NCBI RefSeq assembly: GCF_033096465.1
Contig: NZ_AP028156.1
Span: 2,746,501 to 2,810,500 of the forward strand
Direction of reading: 5' to 3'
Source: Blautia luti
GTDB lineage: Bacteria > Bacillota > Clostridia > Lachnospirales > Lachnospiraceae
DNA: 64,000 nt
A model generated the notes under the pieces. It made no database searches and was not told the origin of the DNA. It saw nothing but the letters and a program-made list of their open reading frames with translations. Positions within the stretch are counted from its first letter, which is position 1; each line of letters begins with the position of its first letter. Shown piece by piece: positions 36,252-44,329 of this stretch. The position numbers and the translations under genes were made by a program.

Positions 36252-36725
36252 TTAAAGACTATATTCCTTATATAATTGCTCACGTCTTTTAGAATCTGTT
36301 GATACAATCGGGATTTCTTCCGTTCTCTGATCCTGAATCAGCCGAGTAATCAGACTTCCTAGTCGAGCTTCTCCCTGAATCTGCCCGATTGCCTCTCCTC
36401 TTGCCTGTCCAATTGCTTCGCCTCTCGCCTGTCCGATTGCCTCTCCTTCTGCACGTCCAATTGCTTTTCCCTCTGCTTTAAGTCTTTCAGATTCCAATTC
36501 CAGAACTTTTCCTCCCATAATATCACCTATTCCTTTCCGAACATTATCATCTTCGCGGAAAATATAGTCCGCAATTTTTATAATTAGTTTTGTCAGATCT
36601 GTATACAATTCTGACTTTCCTGTTTCTGTCAGTTCTTCTTCCAGGTTTACCCGGATTTCTTCGTATTCATTTAGGAATACCTGGAATAATTCTGGATTCA
36701 AATTATCCAGATGAGAGTGGCTCAA
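36252..36725 (-). pseudogene. C-terminal remnant of an Rpn-family (PD-(D/E)XK) nuclease/transposase
   Basis: An open frame of 157 codons without a convincing start (first possible codon TTG, no ribosome site), beginning six bases after the stop of the giant surface protein. It matches only the tail of Rpn-type recombination-promoting nucleases: a helical region (LYTDLTKLIIKIADYIFRED), then repeated EGxAIGxARGEAIGQ units and the end REQLYKEYSL. The catalytic PD-(D/E)XK half is missing. It seems to be what was left when the surface-protein gene and the Rpn locus were joined by a deletion or insertion. Confidence 0.7.
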
Positions 36726-36730
36726 TTAAC

Positions 36731-39700
36731 TTAGAGTCTTTTTTTCTTCAAAGCAATACTTTTTACCACGCTTCCTGCTCCTTTCACTGCCTTACCGCTG
36801 ATTTTTCTGAACGGAACTACTTTATAATAATATGTCTTTCCCTTCTTTACTTTTTTATCTGTGTATTTCAATGTCTTTCCACTGGTAATGGTTTTAATCT
36901 TACTGTACTTTCCTCTTTTACTTGTAGCACGATAAATGTAATAACCTGATGCCCCATTGGTTTTTTTCCAGTTTACAGAAACGGTGTTGTTTTTAGTCTT
37001 CAATGAAACAGTCGTATTTAATTTTCCGGATAAACCTTTTTTGTTATAACTGCTGTATGTTTTCTTTCCATTTACAGTTCTATAAGCTTTTACTATATAA
37101 GTATACTTATAACCAGCTTTTACTTTTGTATCTTTGTATGAAGTTCCCTTTGTTGTTTTTACGAAAATCCACTTATCAGCATCTATCTTTCGGTATACCT
37201 GATAGCCGTTTGCACCGAATACTTTTTTCCAAGTGACTGTAATAGAATTATTCGATGCTGTAAGCTTTGATAATTTCGGTGCAGATAATTGGGGAATCGG
37301 AGTGACAGTTGGTGTAACAGGTATTTCCTCTTTTACAACAGTTACCTTTATTTCTTTGAATAAATCACGATTTTCCACCCAGGCTGCCCTGACAGTTGTT
37401 TCTCCAGCTGTCATTCCTTCCACTACACCATCTGAATTAATCTTTACAATGGCATCATCTGCTGATGACCAAATGATATTCTTGGTTGCTACATTATCTG
37501 GTAATATCTGTGCATTAAGAAGTATTTTCTCTCCGATTTTCAAGTTGACATCATCTATCTCTGTTTTAATGCCAGTGGCTTCAATATATTCTGTTTTTTC
37601 TGGCTTTGCGGCATACTCTTCTTTTACGCTTCCCTTCTCATCAAGAAGTTTACAGGATGGCTTATCTTCTTCAATATTTGTAATTGCAATAGTACTTCCT
37701 TTGAAAACAGGAATATCATCCGTTTCTTTCCTTTTTGCGGTGCCATCTGCACTGATATCTGAAACAAAATAGTCTACTTTTCCCATATCTGTGGCAATAC
37801 ATCTCAGTGTATATCCATTGTTCTGAGGCAAATTGATTATTTTTACATAATCCTGATCCAGCGGATGATACGTGACATTATAATAAATATCACCTATATT
37901 TCCGGAACTCTCCTTTCCATCATATACAGTCAGTATTTTATTGCCTGATTTATCATATACTTCTACATTAACCGGACAAGAAATAACTGAATTAGAATAT
38001 TTTCCTAATACTCCTCTTGCTTTCAGACATTTTTCTATAGCTTCCAAAGTTGAAGTAACTTGAAGGGAATAGGTGTATTCTTTTTTACTGGACTTTTTCG
38101 TCATATCCAGATATTTTCGTACACTTTTTTCTCCTGCTGTTCGTGATTTCATTAGCATGTAAAATGCAAATACTGTTCTCTTCGCATAATAGTTTTTTTC
38201 GGAAGCTTTAGACTGCTGATACATTTTTTTGTTATACTGCATCCAGTTACTGAGATAATATCCGATATATGCCACACAACGCATATTATCTACCTGCTTC
38301 TGCGTATCGCCTGTATTAAAAAGAATATTGGCAAGACCTGTACTATATTTATATGATTTATAAATTACTATACCCAGCGGGAGGGCTGAAGCTACTGATG
38401 TCAGCATGGAATCCAAGGCTACGTCACTTAATTCATCAAAAGCTGCATTTGACAGATACATCATCTGATTTTCATATGTTCCGTGGATCACACCATACAG
38501 TTCTTTTGCAGCTTCACATATAGGATCGTATTCGCAGTTATTTTTCAGATATAATAACATTTCTGAATACATTTCATCTGCTTTGGCCAGTGCTACAATG
38601 TCATAATATCTTTTGATGGTATCTGTGCCGACTTTTATAATGCTAAGACCATCACTGATAAAGTCTAAACCATCGGAAAGTGTTTTGGCGAAATTTTTTG
38701 ATGAGGAAAAGCTTTTAATACACTTTATAACTTTTGAATCTCCGGCAAAGTGTCCGACATTCTGGAGATAGTCAGCCAAATCATCATATTTTTTATCAAC
38801 AAAAAAAGCAGACAGAGTATCTTCCGTACATACTGAGGCTAATTTCTTTATTTCGTCATTACTTAATCCATACGCAACTGCATAAGCCCAGTCCCCCTGT
38901 TTGAAAGTATCCAGATATATTTTAGCAAATTTCTTTGTTGTTTCTGCCTGTGAGAGATCCAGCACAGTTCCTGAATAAGAATCCAGCAATGCGATCAAAA
39001 CTTCCCTTGCCTGATTCTGACTGGTTTCACCGGAAAATATCTGCTTCCATCCGTCTTTTCCACGGAAATACATGTTTGACATTGTTTCTACTACGCTGTC
39101 AATAAAACTGTCATCCCACTGTGCAACCAGCATAGAATTCATGAAATTTCCATCTCTTGTAAGGTATGCCATAGCACTGGCCGTTCCCTCGTCCTGTATC
39201 CAGCGGTTGAGATTTTCTGTATAATCGTATTCTTCATATTTCGAGGTATATTCGCCCAGACTCCGGAATGGGATGTTTTGTCCGGAAGCATAAGTTTCTG
39301 CATAGGTGCCAGTGTAGCCATAGATAGTGAGAAACTGGCATTCGTCAAATGCAAAACCTGAGATGCTTGTTATCGTTGGATATAGTGTAATGCTTTCAAG
39401 TTTTCTGCAGTATTCGAATGCCTCATAACCGATCTTTTTCAGCCGTCTTCCCCCGGTTACTTCTGTCAGGCTTCCACAGTTCTGAAATGCAGAATCCCCG
39501 ATCTCTTCAACACTGTCCGGGATTTCTATCTCTGTTAAACTTGAGCAGCTTTGAAATGCCCTACTGCTGATTGACTTTAAACCTGGCGGCAGTGTCACCT
39601 GTTTTAACTTCGTGCATCCTCCAAATGCAGATGTATTTAATTCTGTCAGTCCTTCCGGCAGTACCACATTCTCTAATTCTGAATTTGCAAACGGCATATC

Positions 39701-42205
39701 CGGTATATTTCCTGTGAACCCGATCTTGATATTATAATCTCCGCTGGATGGACCTGCTGTTTTCAGACAGTCACACTCATCAAATATTAAACTGCCACTG
39801 AATTCTTTGATCGTTGATGACAGTGTGATGCTTTCAAGTTTTCTGCAGTACTCGAATGCTTCATAACCGATCTTTTTCAGCCGTCTTCCCCCGGTTACTT
39901 CTGTCAGGCTTCCACAGTTCTGAAATGCAGAATCCCCGATCTCTTCAACACTGTCCGGGATTTCTATCTCTGTTAAACTTGAGCAGCTTTGAAATGCCCT
40001 ACTGCTGATTGACTTTAAACCTGGCGGCAGTGTCACCTGTTTTAACTTCGTGCATCCTCCAAATGCAGATGTATTTAATTCTGTCAGTCCTTCCGGCAGT
40101 ACCACATTCTCTAATTCTGAATTTGCAAACGGCATATCCGGTATATTTCCTGTGAACCCGATCTTGATATTATAATCTCCGCTGGATGGACCTGCTGTTT
40201 TCAGACAGTCACACTCATCAAATATTAAACTGCCACTGAATTCTTTGATCGTTGATGACAGTGTGATGCTTTCAAGTTTTCTGCAGTACTCGAATGCTTC
40301 ATAACCGATCTTTTTCAGCCGTCTTCCCCCGGTTACTTCTGTCAGGCTTCCACAGTTCTGAAATGCAGAATCCCCGATCTCTTCAACACTGTCCGGGATT
40401 TCTATCTCTGTTAAACTTGAGCAGCTTTGAAATGCCCTACTGCTGATTGACTTTAAACCTGGCGGCAGTGTCACCTGTTTTAACTTCGTGCATCCTCCAA
40501 ATGCAGATGTATTTAATTCTGTCAGTCCTTCCGGCAGTACCACATTCTCTAATTCTGAATTTGCAAACGGCATATCCGGTATATTTCCTGTGAACCCGAT
40601 CTTGATATTATAATCTCCGCTGGATGGACCTGCTGTTTTCAGACAGTCACACTCATCAAATATTAAACTGCCACTGAATTCTTTGATCGTTGATGACAGT
40701 GTGATGCTTTCAAGTTTTCTGCAGTACTCGAATGCTTCATAACCGATCTTTTTCAGCCGTCTTCCCCCGGTTACTTCTGTCAGGCTTCCACAGTTCTGAA
40801 ATGCAGAATCCCCGATCTCTTCAACACTGTCCGGGATTTCTATCTCTGTTAAACTTGAGCAGCTTTGAAATGCCCTACTGCTGATTGACTTTAAACCTGG
40901 CGGCAGTGTCACCTGTTTTAACTTCGTGCATCCTCCAAATGCAGCTGTATTTAATTCTGTCAGTCCTTCCGGCAGTACCACATTCTCTAATTCTGAATTT
41001 GCAAACGGCATATCCGGTATATTTCCTGTGAACCCGATCTTGATATTATAATCTCCGCTGGATGGACCTGCTGTTTTCAGACAGTCACACTCATCAAATA
41101 TTAAACTGCCACTGAATTCTTTGATCGTTGATGACAGTGTGATGCTTTCAAGTTTTCTGCAGTACTCGAATGCTTCATAACCGATCTTTTTCAGCCGTCT
41201 TCCCCCGGTTACTTCTGTCAGGCTTCCACAGTTCTGAAATGCAGAATCCCCAATCTCTTCAACACTGTCCGGGATTTCTATCTCTGTTAAACTTGAGCAG
41301 CTTTGAAATGCCCTACTGCTGATTGACTTTAAACCTGGCGGCAGTGTCACCTGTTTTAACTTCGTGCATCCTCCAAATGCAGCTGTATTTAATTCTGTCA
41401 GTCCTTCCGGCAGTACCACATTCTCTAATTCTGAATTTGCAAACGGCATATCCGGTATATTTCCTGTGAACCCGATCTTGATATTATAATCTCCGCTGGA
41501 TGGACCTGCTGTTTTCAGACAGTCACACTCATCAAATATTAAACTGCCACTGAATTCTTTGATCGTTGATGACAGTGTGATGCTTTCAAGTTTTCTGCAG
41601 TACTCGAATGCTTCATAACCGATCTTTTTCAGCCGTCTTCCCCCGGTTACTTCTGTCAGGCTTCCACAGTTCTGAAATGCAGAATCCCCGATCTCTTCAA
41701 CACTGTCCGGGATTTCTATCTCTGTTAAACTTAAACAGCTTTGAAATGCTCTTTCCCCTATTGTATTTACCACATAATTATTAATCTTTTCCGGAAGTTT
41801 TACTGTGGATTCAGAACCAATGTATTTGATAACAGTGGCTTCCTGACCGGAAACTATATATTTGTAGTCTCCGTATGTAAGTTCAATATCTGCACTATAT
41901 GCAGAAACCTGATTTTCATCTGAATTTTCATCTGATGAATCATTTTCATTTTGGTCATCTTTTAAAATATTTTCCGCAGGCTCTTCTTCTGGAGAAATAA
42001 ATTCCGGATCAGTCTGGGACATTTCCTCTGTAGTTTCCACATTCTTCTTTGCTTCCCCATCAGAAAAATCATCTGTCACTTTCTCTTCTTCTGACATCTC
42101 AGTGCCGGAATCACTAAAAATATCCGCCATTTCTCCAGCATAAACTGGAAGCGACTGACAGCTCACTGCTATAGCCAATATAACAGCCAATAACTTTTTC
42201 TTCAT
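36731..42205 (-). CDS. Giant BspA-like secreted protein with five near-identical LRR_5 repeats
   Basis: An 1824-aa exported protein. Signal peptide MKKKLLAVILAIAVSCQSLPVYA, an acidic Ser/Glu/Asp linker to about 110, then BspA-type leucine-rich repeats (IGDSAFQNCGSLTEV, IGYEAFEYCRKLESI, LNTAAFGGCTKLKQV) as five full 146-residue copies plus a diverged sixth. About 950-1500 is a mostly helical region I do not recognise, followed by a Big_2 Ig-like domain (KIGEKILLNAQILPD), a Pro/Thr linker and two fibronectin type III-like units (GANGYQVYRKI, GASGYYIYRAT). No LPXTG anchor. BspA repeats in other bacteria bind host matrix proteins; adhesion here is inference. The ATG at 42205 follows AAAGGAGAAGAGT; a longer frame starts at 42265. 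Confidence 0.82.
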   Translation of the reverse strand: MKKKLLAVILAIAVSCQSLPVYAGEMADIFSDSGTEMSEEEKVTDDFSDGEAKKNVETTEEMSQTDPEFISPEEEPAENILKDDQNENDSSDENSDENQVSAYSADIELTYGDYKYIVSGQEATVIKYIGSESTVKLPEKINNYVVNTIGERAFQSCLSLTEIEIPDSVEEIGDSAFQNCGSLTEVTGGRRLKKIGYEAFEYCRKLESITLSSTIKEFSGSLIFDECDCLKTAGPSSGDYNIKIGFTGNIPDMPFANSELENVVLPEGLTELNTAAFGGCTKLKQVTLPPGLKSISSRAFQSCSSLTEIEIPDSVEEIGDSAFQNCGSLTEVTGGRRLKKIGYEAFEYCRKLESITLSSTIKEFSGSLIFDECDCLKTAGPSSGDYNIKIGFTGNIPDMPFANSELENVVLPEGLTELNTAAFGGCTKLKQVTLPPGLKSISSRAFQSCSSLTEIEIPDSVEEIGDSAFQNCGSLTEVTGGRRLKKIGYEAFEYCRKLESITLSSTIKEFSGSLIFDECDCLKTAGPSSGDYNIKIGFTGNIPDMPFANSELENVVLPEGLTELNTSAFGGCTKLKQVTLPPGLKSISSRAFQSCSSLTEIEIPDSVEEIGDSAFQNCGSLTEVTGGRRLKKIGYEAFEYCRKLESITLSSTIKEFSGSLIFDECDCLKTAGPSSGDYNIKIGFTGNIPDMPFANSELENVVLPEGLTELNTSAFGGCTKLKQVTLPPGLKSISSRAFQSCSSLTEIEIPDSVEEIGDSAFQNCGSLTEVTGGRRLKKIGYEAFEYCRKLESITLSSTIKEFSGSLIFDECDCLKTAGPSSGDYNIKIGFTGNIPDMPFANSELENVVLPEGLTELNTSAFGGCTKLKQVTLPPGLKSISSRAFQSCSSLTEIEIPDSVEEIGDSAFQNCGSLTEVTGGRRLKKIGYEAFEYCRKLESITLYPTITSISGFAFDECQFLTIYGYTGTYAETYASGQNIPFRSLGEYTSKYEEYDYTENLNRWIQDEGTASAMAYLTRDGNFMNSMLVAQWDDSFIDSVVETMSNMYFRGKDGWKQIFSGETSQNQAREVLIALLDSYSGTVLDLSQAETTKKFAKIYLDTFKQGDWAYAVAYGLSNDEIKKLASVCTEDTLSAFFVDKKYDDLADYLQNVGHFAGDSKVIKCIKSFSSSKNFAKTLSDGLDFISDGLSIIKVGTDTIKRYYDIVALAKADEMYSEMLLYLKNNCEYDPICEAAKELYGVIHGTYENQMMYLSNAAFDELSDVALDSMLTSVASALPLGIVIYKSYKYSTGLANILFNTGDTQKQVDNMRCVAYIGYYLSNWMQYNKKMYQQSKASEKNYYAKRTVFAFYMLMKSRTAGEKSVRKYLDMTKKSSKKEYTYSLQVTSTLEAIEKCLKARGVLGKYSNSVISCPVNVEVYDKSGNKILTVYDGKESSGNIGDIYYNVTYHPLDQDYVKIINLPQNNGYTLRCIATDMGKVDYFVSDISADGTAKRKETDDIPVFKGSTIAITNIEEDKPSCKLLDEKGSVKEEYAAKPEKTEYIEATGIKTEIDDVNLKIGEKILLNAQILPDNVATKNIIWSSADDAIVKINSDGVVEGMTAGETTVRAAWVENRDLFKEIKVTVVKEEIPVTPTVTPIPQLSAPKLSKLTASNNSITVTWKKVFGANGYQVYRKIDADKWIFVKTTKGTSYKDTKVKAGYKYTYIVKAYRTVNGKKTYSSYNKKGLSGKLNTTVSLKTKNNTVSVNWKKTNGASGYYIYRATSKRGKYSKIKTITSGKTLKYTDKKVKKGKTYYYKVVPFRKISGKAVKGAGSVVKSIALKKKRL
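39387..41746 (-). repeat. Tandem 438-bp repeats inside the BspA-like gene
   Basis: The anchor GTGTGATGCTTTCAAG recurs at 39823, 40261, 40699, 41137 and 41575, always exactly 438 bases apart, with a diverged copy at 39385. Copies differ by single bases, for example GCAGATGTA versus GCAGCTGTA (Ser/Ala) at about 39,630-41,380 and CCCCGATC versus CCCCAATC. The unit is 146 codons, so gains or losses keep the frame. Confidence 0.95.
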
Positions 42206-42294
42206 ACTCTTCTCCTTTGCCTCTTCATATTTTATGTAAACAAAAACTATTCTTCGAATATCCATTCAGATTACAATTTTTGTTTTCGTAGAGA

Positions 42295-42987
42295 TCATCC
42301 TCTGAAATATACATTTTGACTTGGATAATCCATCTGAGAATATCCAAGTTCCACCCATGTCTGAATACCGGTTTTATCCTGCACAAATAAAGCTGACAGT
42401 GATGAACCTGTACAATCTCCCTTAAAAGTAACAACTGAGTTATTTTTTACTGTGGTTTTCACTCCATCATACAAATACTGAATTTTTTTCAGTTTCCAGC
42501 CTTTATTGGCTTTCAGACTGATTTGGGCTTTCCACTGTTTTTTCTGTTTATTCCAGTTATAAATTCTGCTCTTGTTAAATTTTGAGGTAAGGTTTTTATT
42601 TCCAACCTTAAAAGATTTACAGGGATTCTTCCAGTTATATGCTACAATGGTAGTAGACAGTTTCTTTCCTGCATATTTAAAGGAAATTGTTGATGTTCCT
42701 GCTTTTTTGACATTAACTGTTAATCCATATGAACCCTTGTTCAGCACTTCTACAACATCCGGATTGGAATTTTTCAGACCGGTTGGTTCCTTTCCCTCAA
42801 TAGAATTCTTTATATATATGGTTTTTCCAAATGCAGACTGGGGTGCAGAATAAATAGCCATATAAACCTTTTTATCAATACTGGGAACCGGTGATTTTGC
42901 ATTTACAGAAACCAACTGTAATCCCAGTACACTGATGATCGTTAAAAGTAATAATACTGTTTTTCTTATAAAAGCATTCTTTTTCAT
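42295..42987 (-). CDS. Small secreted protein with Ig-like domain, paralogue of the next gene upstream
   Basis: A 230-aa exported protein with signal peptide (FIRKTVLLLLTIISVLGLQL, cleaving near VNA). The N-terminal half looks Ig-like (GSYGLTVNVKKAGTSTISFK); the second half carries NPCKSFKVGNKNLTSKFNKS, which matches NPFKTLKIGKKNLTSYYAK in the neighbouring protein. The ATG at 42987 follows GAGAGGACAAGAGAT; a longer frame starts at 43056. It lies between its paralogue and the giant BspA-like gene, all on one strand with gaps under 90 bases, so they are probably co-transcribed. Function unknown. Confidence 0.7.
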   Translation of the reverse strand: MKKNAFIRKTVLLLLTIISVLGLQLVSVNAKSPVPSIDKKVYMAIYSAPQSAFGKTIYIKNSIEGKEPTGLKNSNPDVVEVLNKGSYGLTVNVKKAGTSTISFKYAGKKLSTTIVAYNWKNPCKSFKVGNKNLTSKFNKSRIYNWNKQKKQWKAQISLKANKGWKLKKIQYLYDGVKTTVKNNSVVTFKGDCTGSSLSALFVQDKTGIQTWVELGYSQMDYPSQNVYFRG

Positions 42988-43063
42988 ATCTCTTGTCCTC
43001 TCTTTCCAAATGGATAAATGTCTGGCAATAGTACCATCAATCATTTCACATAACACTACTGCC

Positions 43064-43759
43064 CTAATAATTATCTACTCTAATAGAAACATAGGCATTA
43101 TTTTTAGTATTCTTTAGCTTGATAAAAAGTGCCAGGAAATCCTTTGGAAGCTTTTGTCCTTTTTTTACAGAATACATTTTTATGCTTCCATTGTTAGCCC
43201 TAACAAATCTGCTGTATTCTATCTTTTCCACTTTATATCCTGCTTTCAGACTGTAGGTCAGCTTTCCATTCAGTCTGCTTACAACCCCATATAAATTTGG
43301 TTCCGGCTTTTTTGCATAGTAGGAAGTCAGGTTCTTTTTCCCGATTTTCAGCGTTTTAAATGGATTGGCATATTTTACAAATGTATAGGTGCAGGTTTTT
43401 TTATATGTTTTTCCATTTACTTTTACAGTAACATTAACTTTAGCTGTTCCTTCCTTGATTCCAGTTACCTGATAAAATGCATTTCTTTTCGCGCCTCCAT
43501 TACTGCCGGATACACGGGAAAACACCGTCATCACCTTGGGATTACTGCTTACCGCAGATATTTCTATGTTTTCACGATTGTAATATACTGGCGTAGAATA
43601 GTTTGTCACATTGTCTACGCTACATCCCAATGTAACTTTCATTTTTGCTGGCATCTTCGCCAATGGATTCTTCTGTGCTGCCCAGACATTTACGGACATG
43701 GCAAGCATTGCTACTACTGCCGCAAAAATCATTAATAGTACATTTTTCTTTTTCTTCAT
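43064..43759 (-). CDS. Small secreted protein with Ig-like domain
   Basis: A 231-aa exported protein: signal peptide MKKKKNVLLMIFAAVVAMLA to about VWA-AQ, a Big_2-like half (VTGIKEGTAKVNVTVKVNGK) and a second half with NPFKTLKIGKKNLTS and a lysine-rich beta region (LTYSLKAGYKVEKIEYSRF). High lysine content and lack of an anchor suggest a secreted or wall-associated protein. First gene of the surface-protein cluster, with a strong AAAGGAGGAAAAAATTT ribosome site. Not a family I can name. Confidence 0.7.
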   Translation of the reverse strand: MKKKKNVLLMIFAAVVAMLAMSVNVWAAQKNPLAKMPAKMKVTLGCSVDNVTNYSTPVYYNRENIEISAVSSNPKVMTVFSRVSGSNGGAKRNAFYQVTGIKEGTAKVNVTVKVNGKTYKKTCTYTFVKYANPFKTLKIGKKNLTSYYAKKPEPNLYGVVSRLNGKLTYSLKAGYKVEKIEYSRFVRANNGSIKMYSVKKGQKLPKDFLALFIKLKNTKNNAYVSIRVDNY

Positions 43760-43800
43760 AAATTTTTTCCTCCTTTATTTGCAGGTTTTTGTTATGTGAA

Positions 43801-43827
43801 TTGACAGTTACTTTCCTGTTCTGTCAA
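43801..43827. other. Inverted repeat TTGACAG/CTGTCAA upstream of the secreted-protein cluster
   Basis: TTGACAG (43801-43807) and CTGTCAA (43821-43827) face each other across 13 bases, 42 bases before the first start codon of the cluster and overlapping the stop of the Crp/Fnr relic. It could be an operator or mRNA hairpin. Confidence 0.4.
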
Positions 43828-44022
43828 GCCCCATCATATTTTTTCAGCATCCTGCTGAAACATTCAGGTGTCATATTCAGATAAGACGCTATATCTTTTT
43901 TGTTCACCTTTTTTTCCAGCCCCGGATAGGTTTCCAGGAAATATCTTCTCGTTCTTTTTCATCAGCAAAGTTCTTGCTTTCAATTTTTCCTCTTCATTTT
44001 TCCTTTTTCTTTCATCACTCAT
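43824..44022 (-). pseudogene. Frameshifted C-terminal remnant of a Crp/Fnr-family regulator
   Basis: On the minus strand one frame opens at ATG 44022 (after AAAAAGGAATAAGT) and reads KLKARTLLMKKNEK; the next frame then reads RYFLETYPGLEKKV and NKKDIASYLNMTPECFSRML to a TGA at 43824-43826. Together these are the linker helix and DNA-recognition helix-turn-helix of a Crp/Fnr protein, interrupted by one frameshift, with the cyclic-nucleotide-type sensor half missing. It is therefore a decayed gene. Confidence 0.6.
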
Positions 44023-44206
44023 ACTTATTCCTTTTTACACGCTCAAAATCACCAGACAAAACCATATTATTTAAAGTTATCGTTTATCCTGTTCCTTTGC
44101 AAACAAGATTTTCTCTAATTATACTTTATTGTCTGACAAATATCAATCCGCTTGATTCAAATCAAGTAATCACAAATATTTTTCCCAAAACCACTCCTTC
44201 ACACTC

Positions 44207-44237
44207 AAAAAAGGGCGCTGCCCAAGCAGCCGCCCTT
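44207..44237 (-). terminator. Terminator downstream of purL
   Basis: AAGGGCGGCTGC pairs with GCAGCGCCCTT with one bulged base, then TTTTTT on the minus strand. It lies after the Rpn tail relic, about 95 bases beyond the purL stop. Confidence 0.85.
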
Positions 44238-44256
44238 TCGTTAAATCACATCTTTT

Positions 44257-44298
44257 TTAGAGATTATACTCCCTATACAATTGTTCATACAATCCCGG
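44257..44298 (-). pseudogene. Short Rpn-family C-terminal relic after purL
   Basis: One minus-strand frame reads PGLYEQLYREYNL and stops at TAA (44257-44259). This resembles the last residues of the Rpn remnant at 36252 (REQLYKEYSL), and the DNA is similar too. Nothing of the rest of the gene remains, so it is a tail fused behind purL. Confidence 0.5.
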
Positions 44299-44329
44299 CG
44301 CTCCTAAAAAAGAAGCTCAAGGGTGGAGT

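Noticed and set aside
39387..41746. CRISPR array as explanation for the regular repeats
   Set aside because: The repeat unit is 438 bases, in frame and protein-coding, with no unique spacers.
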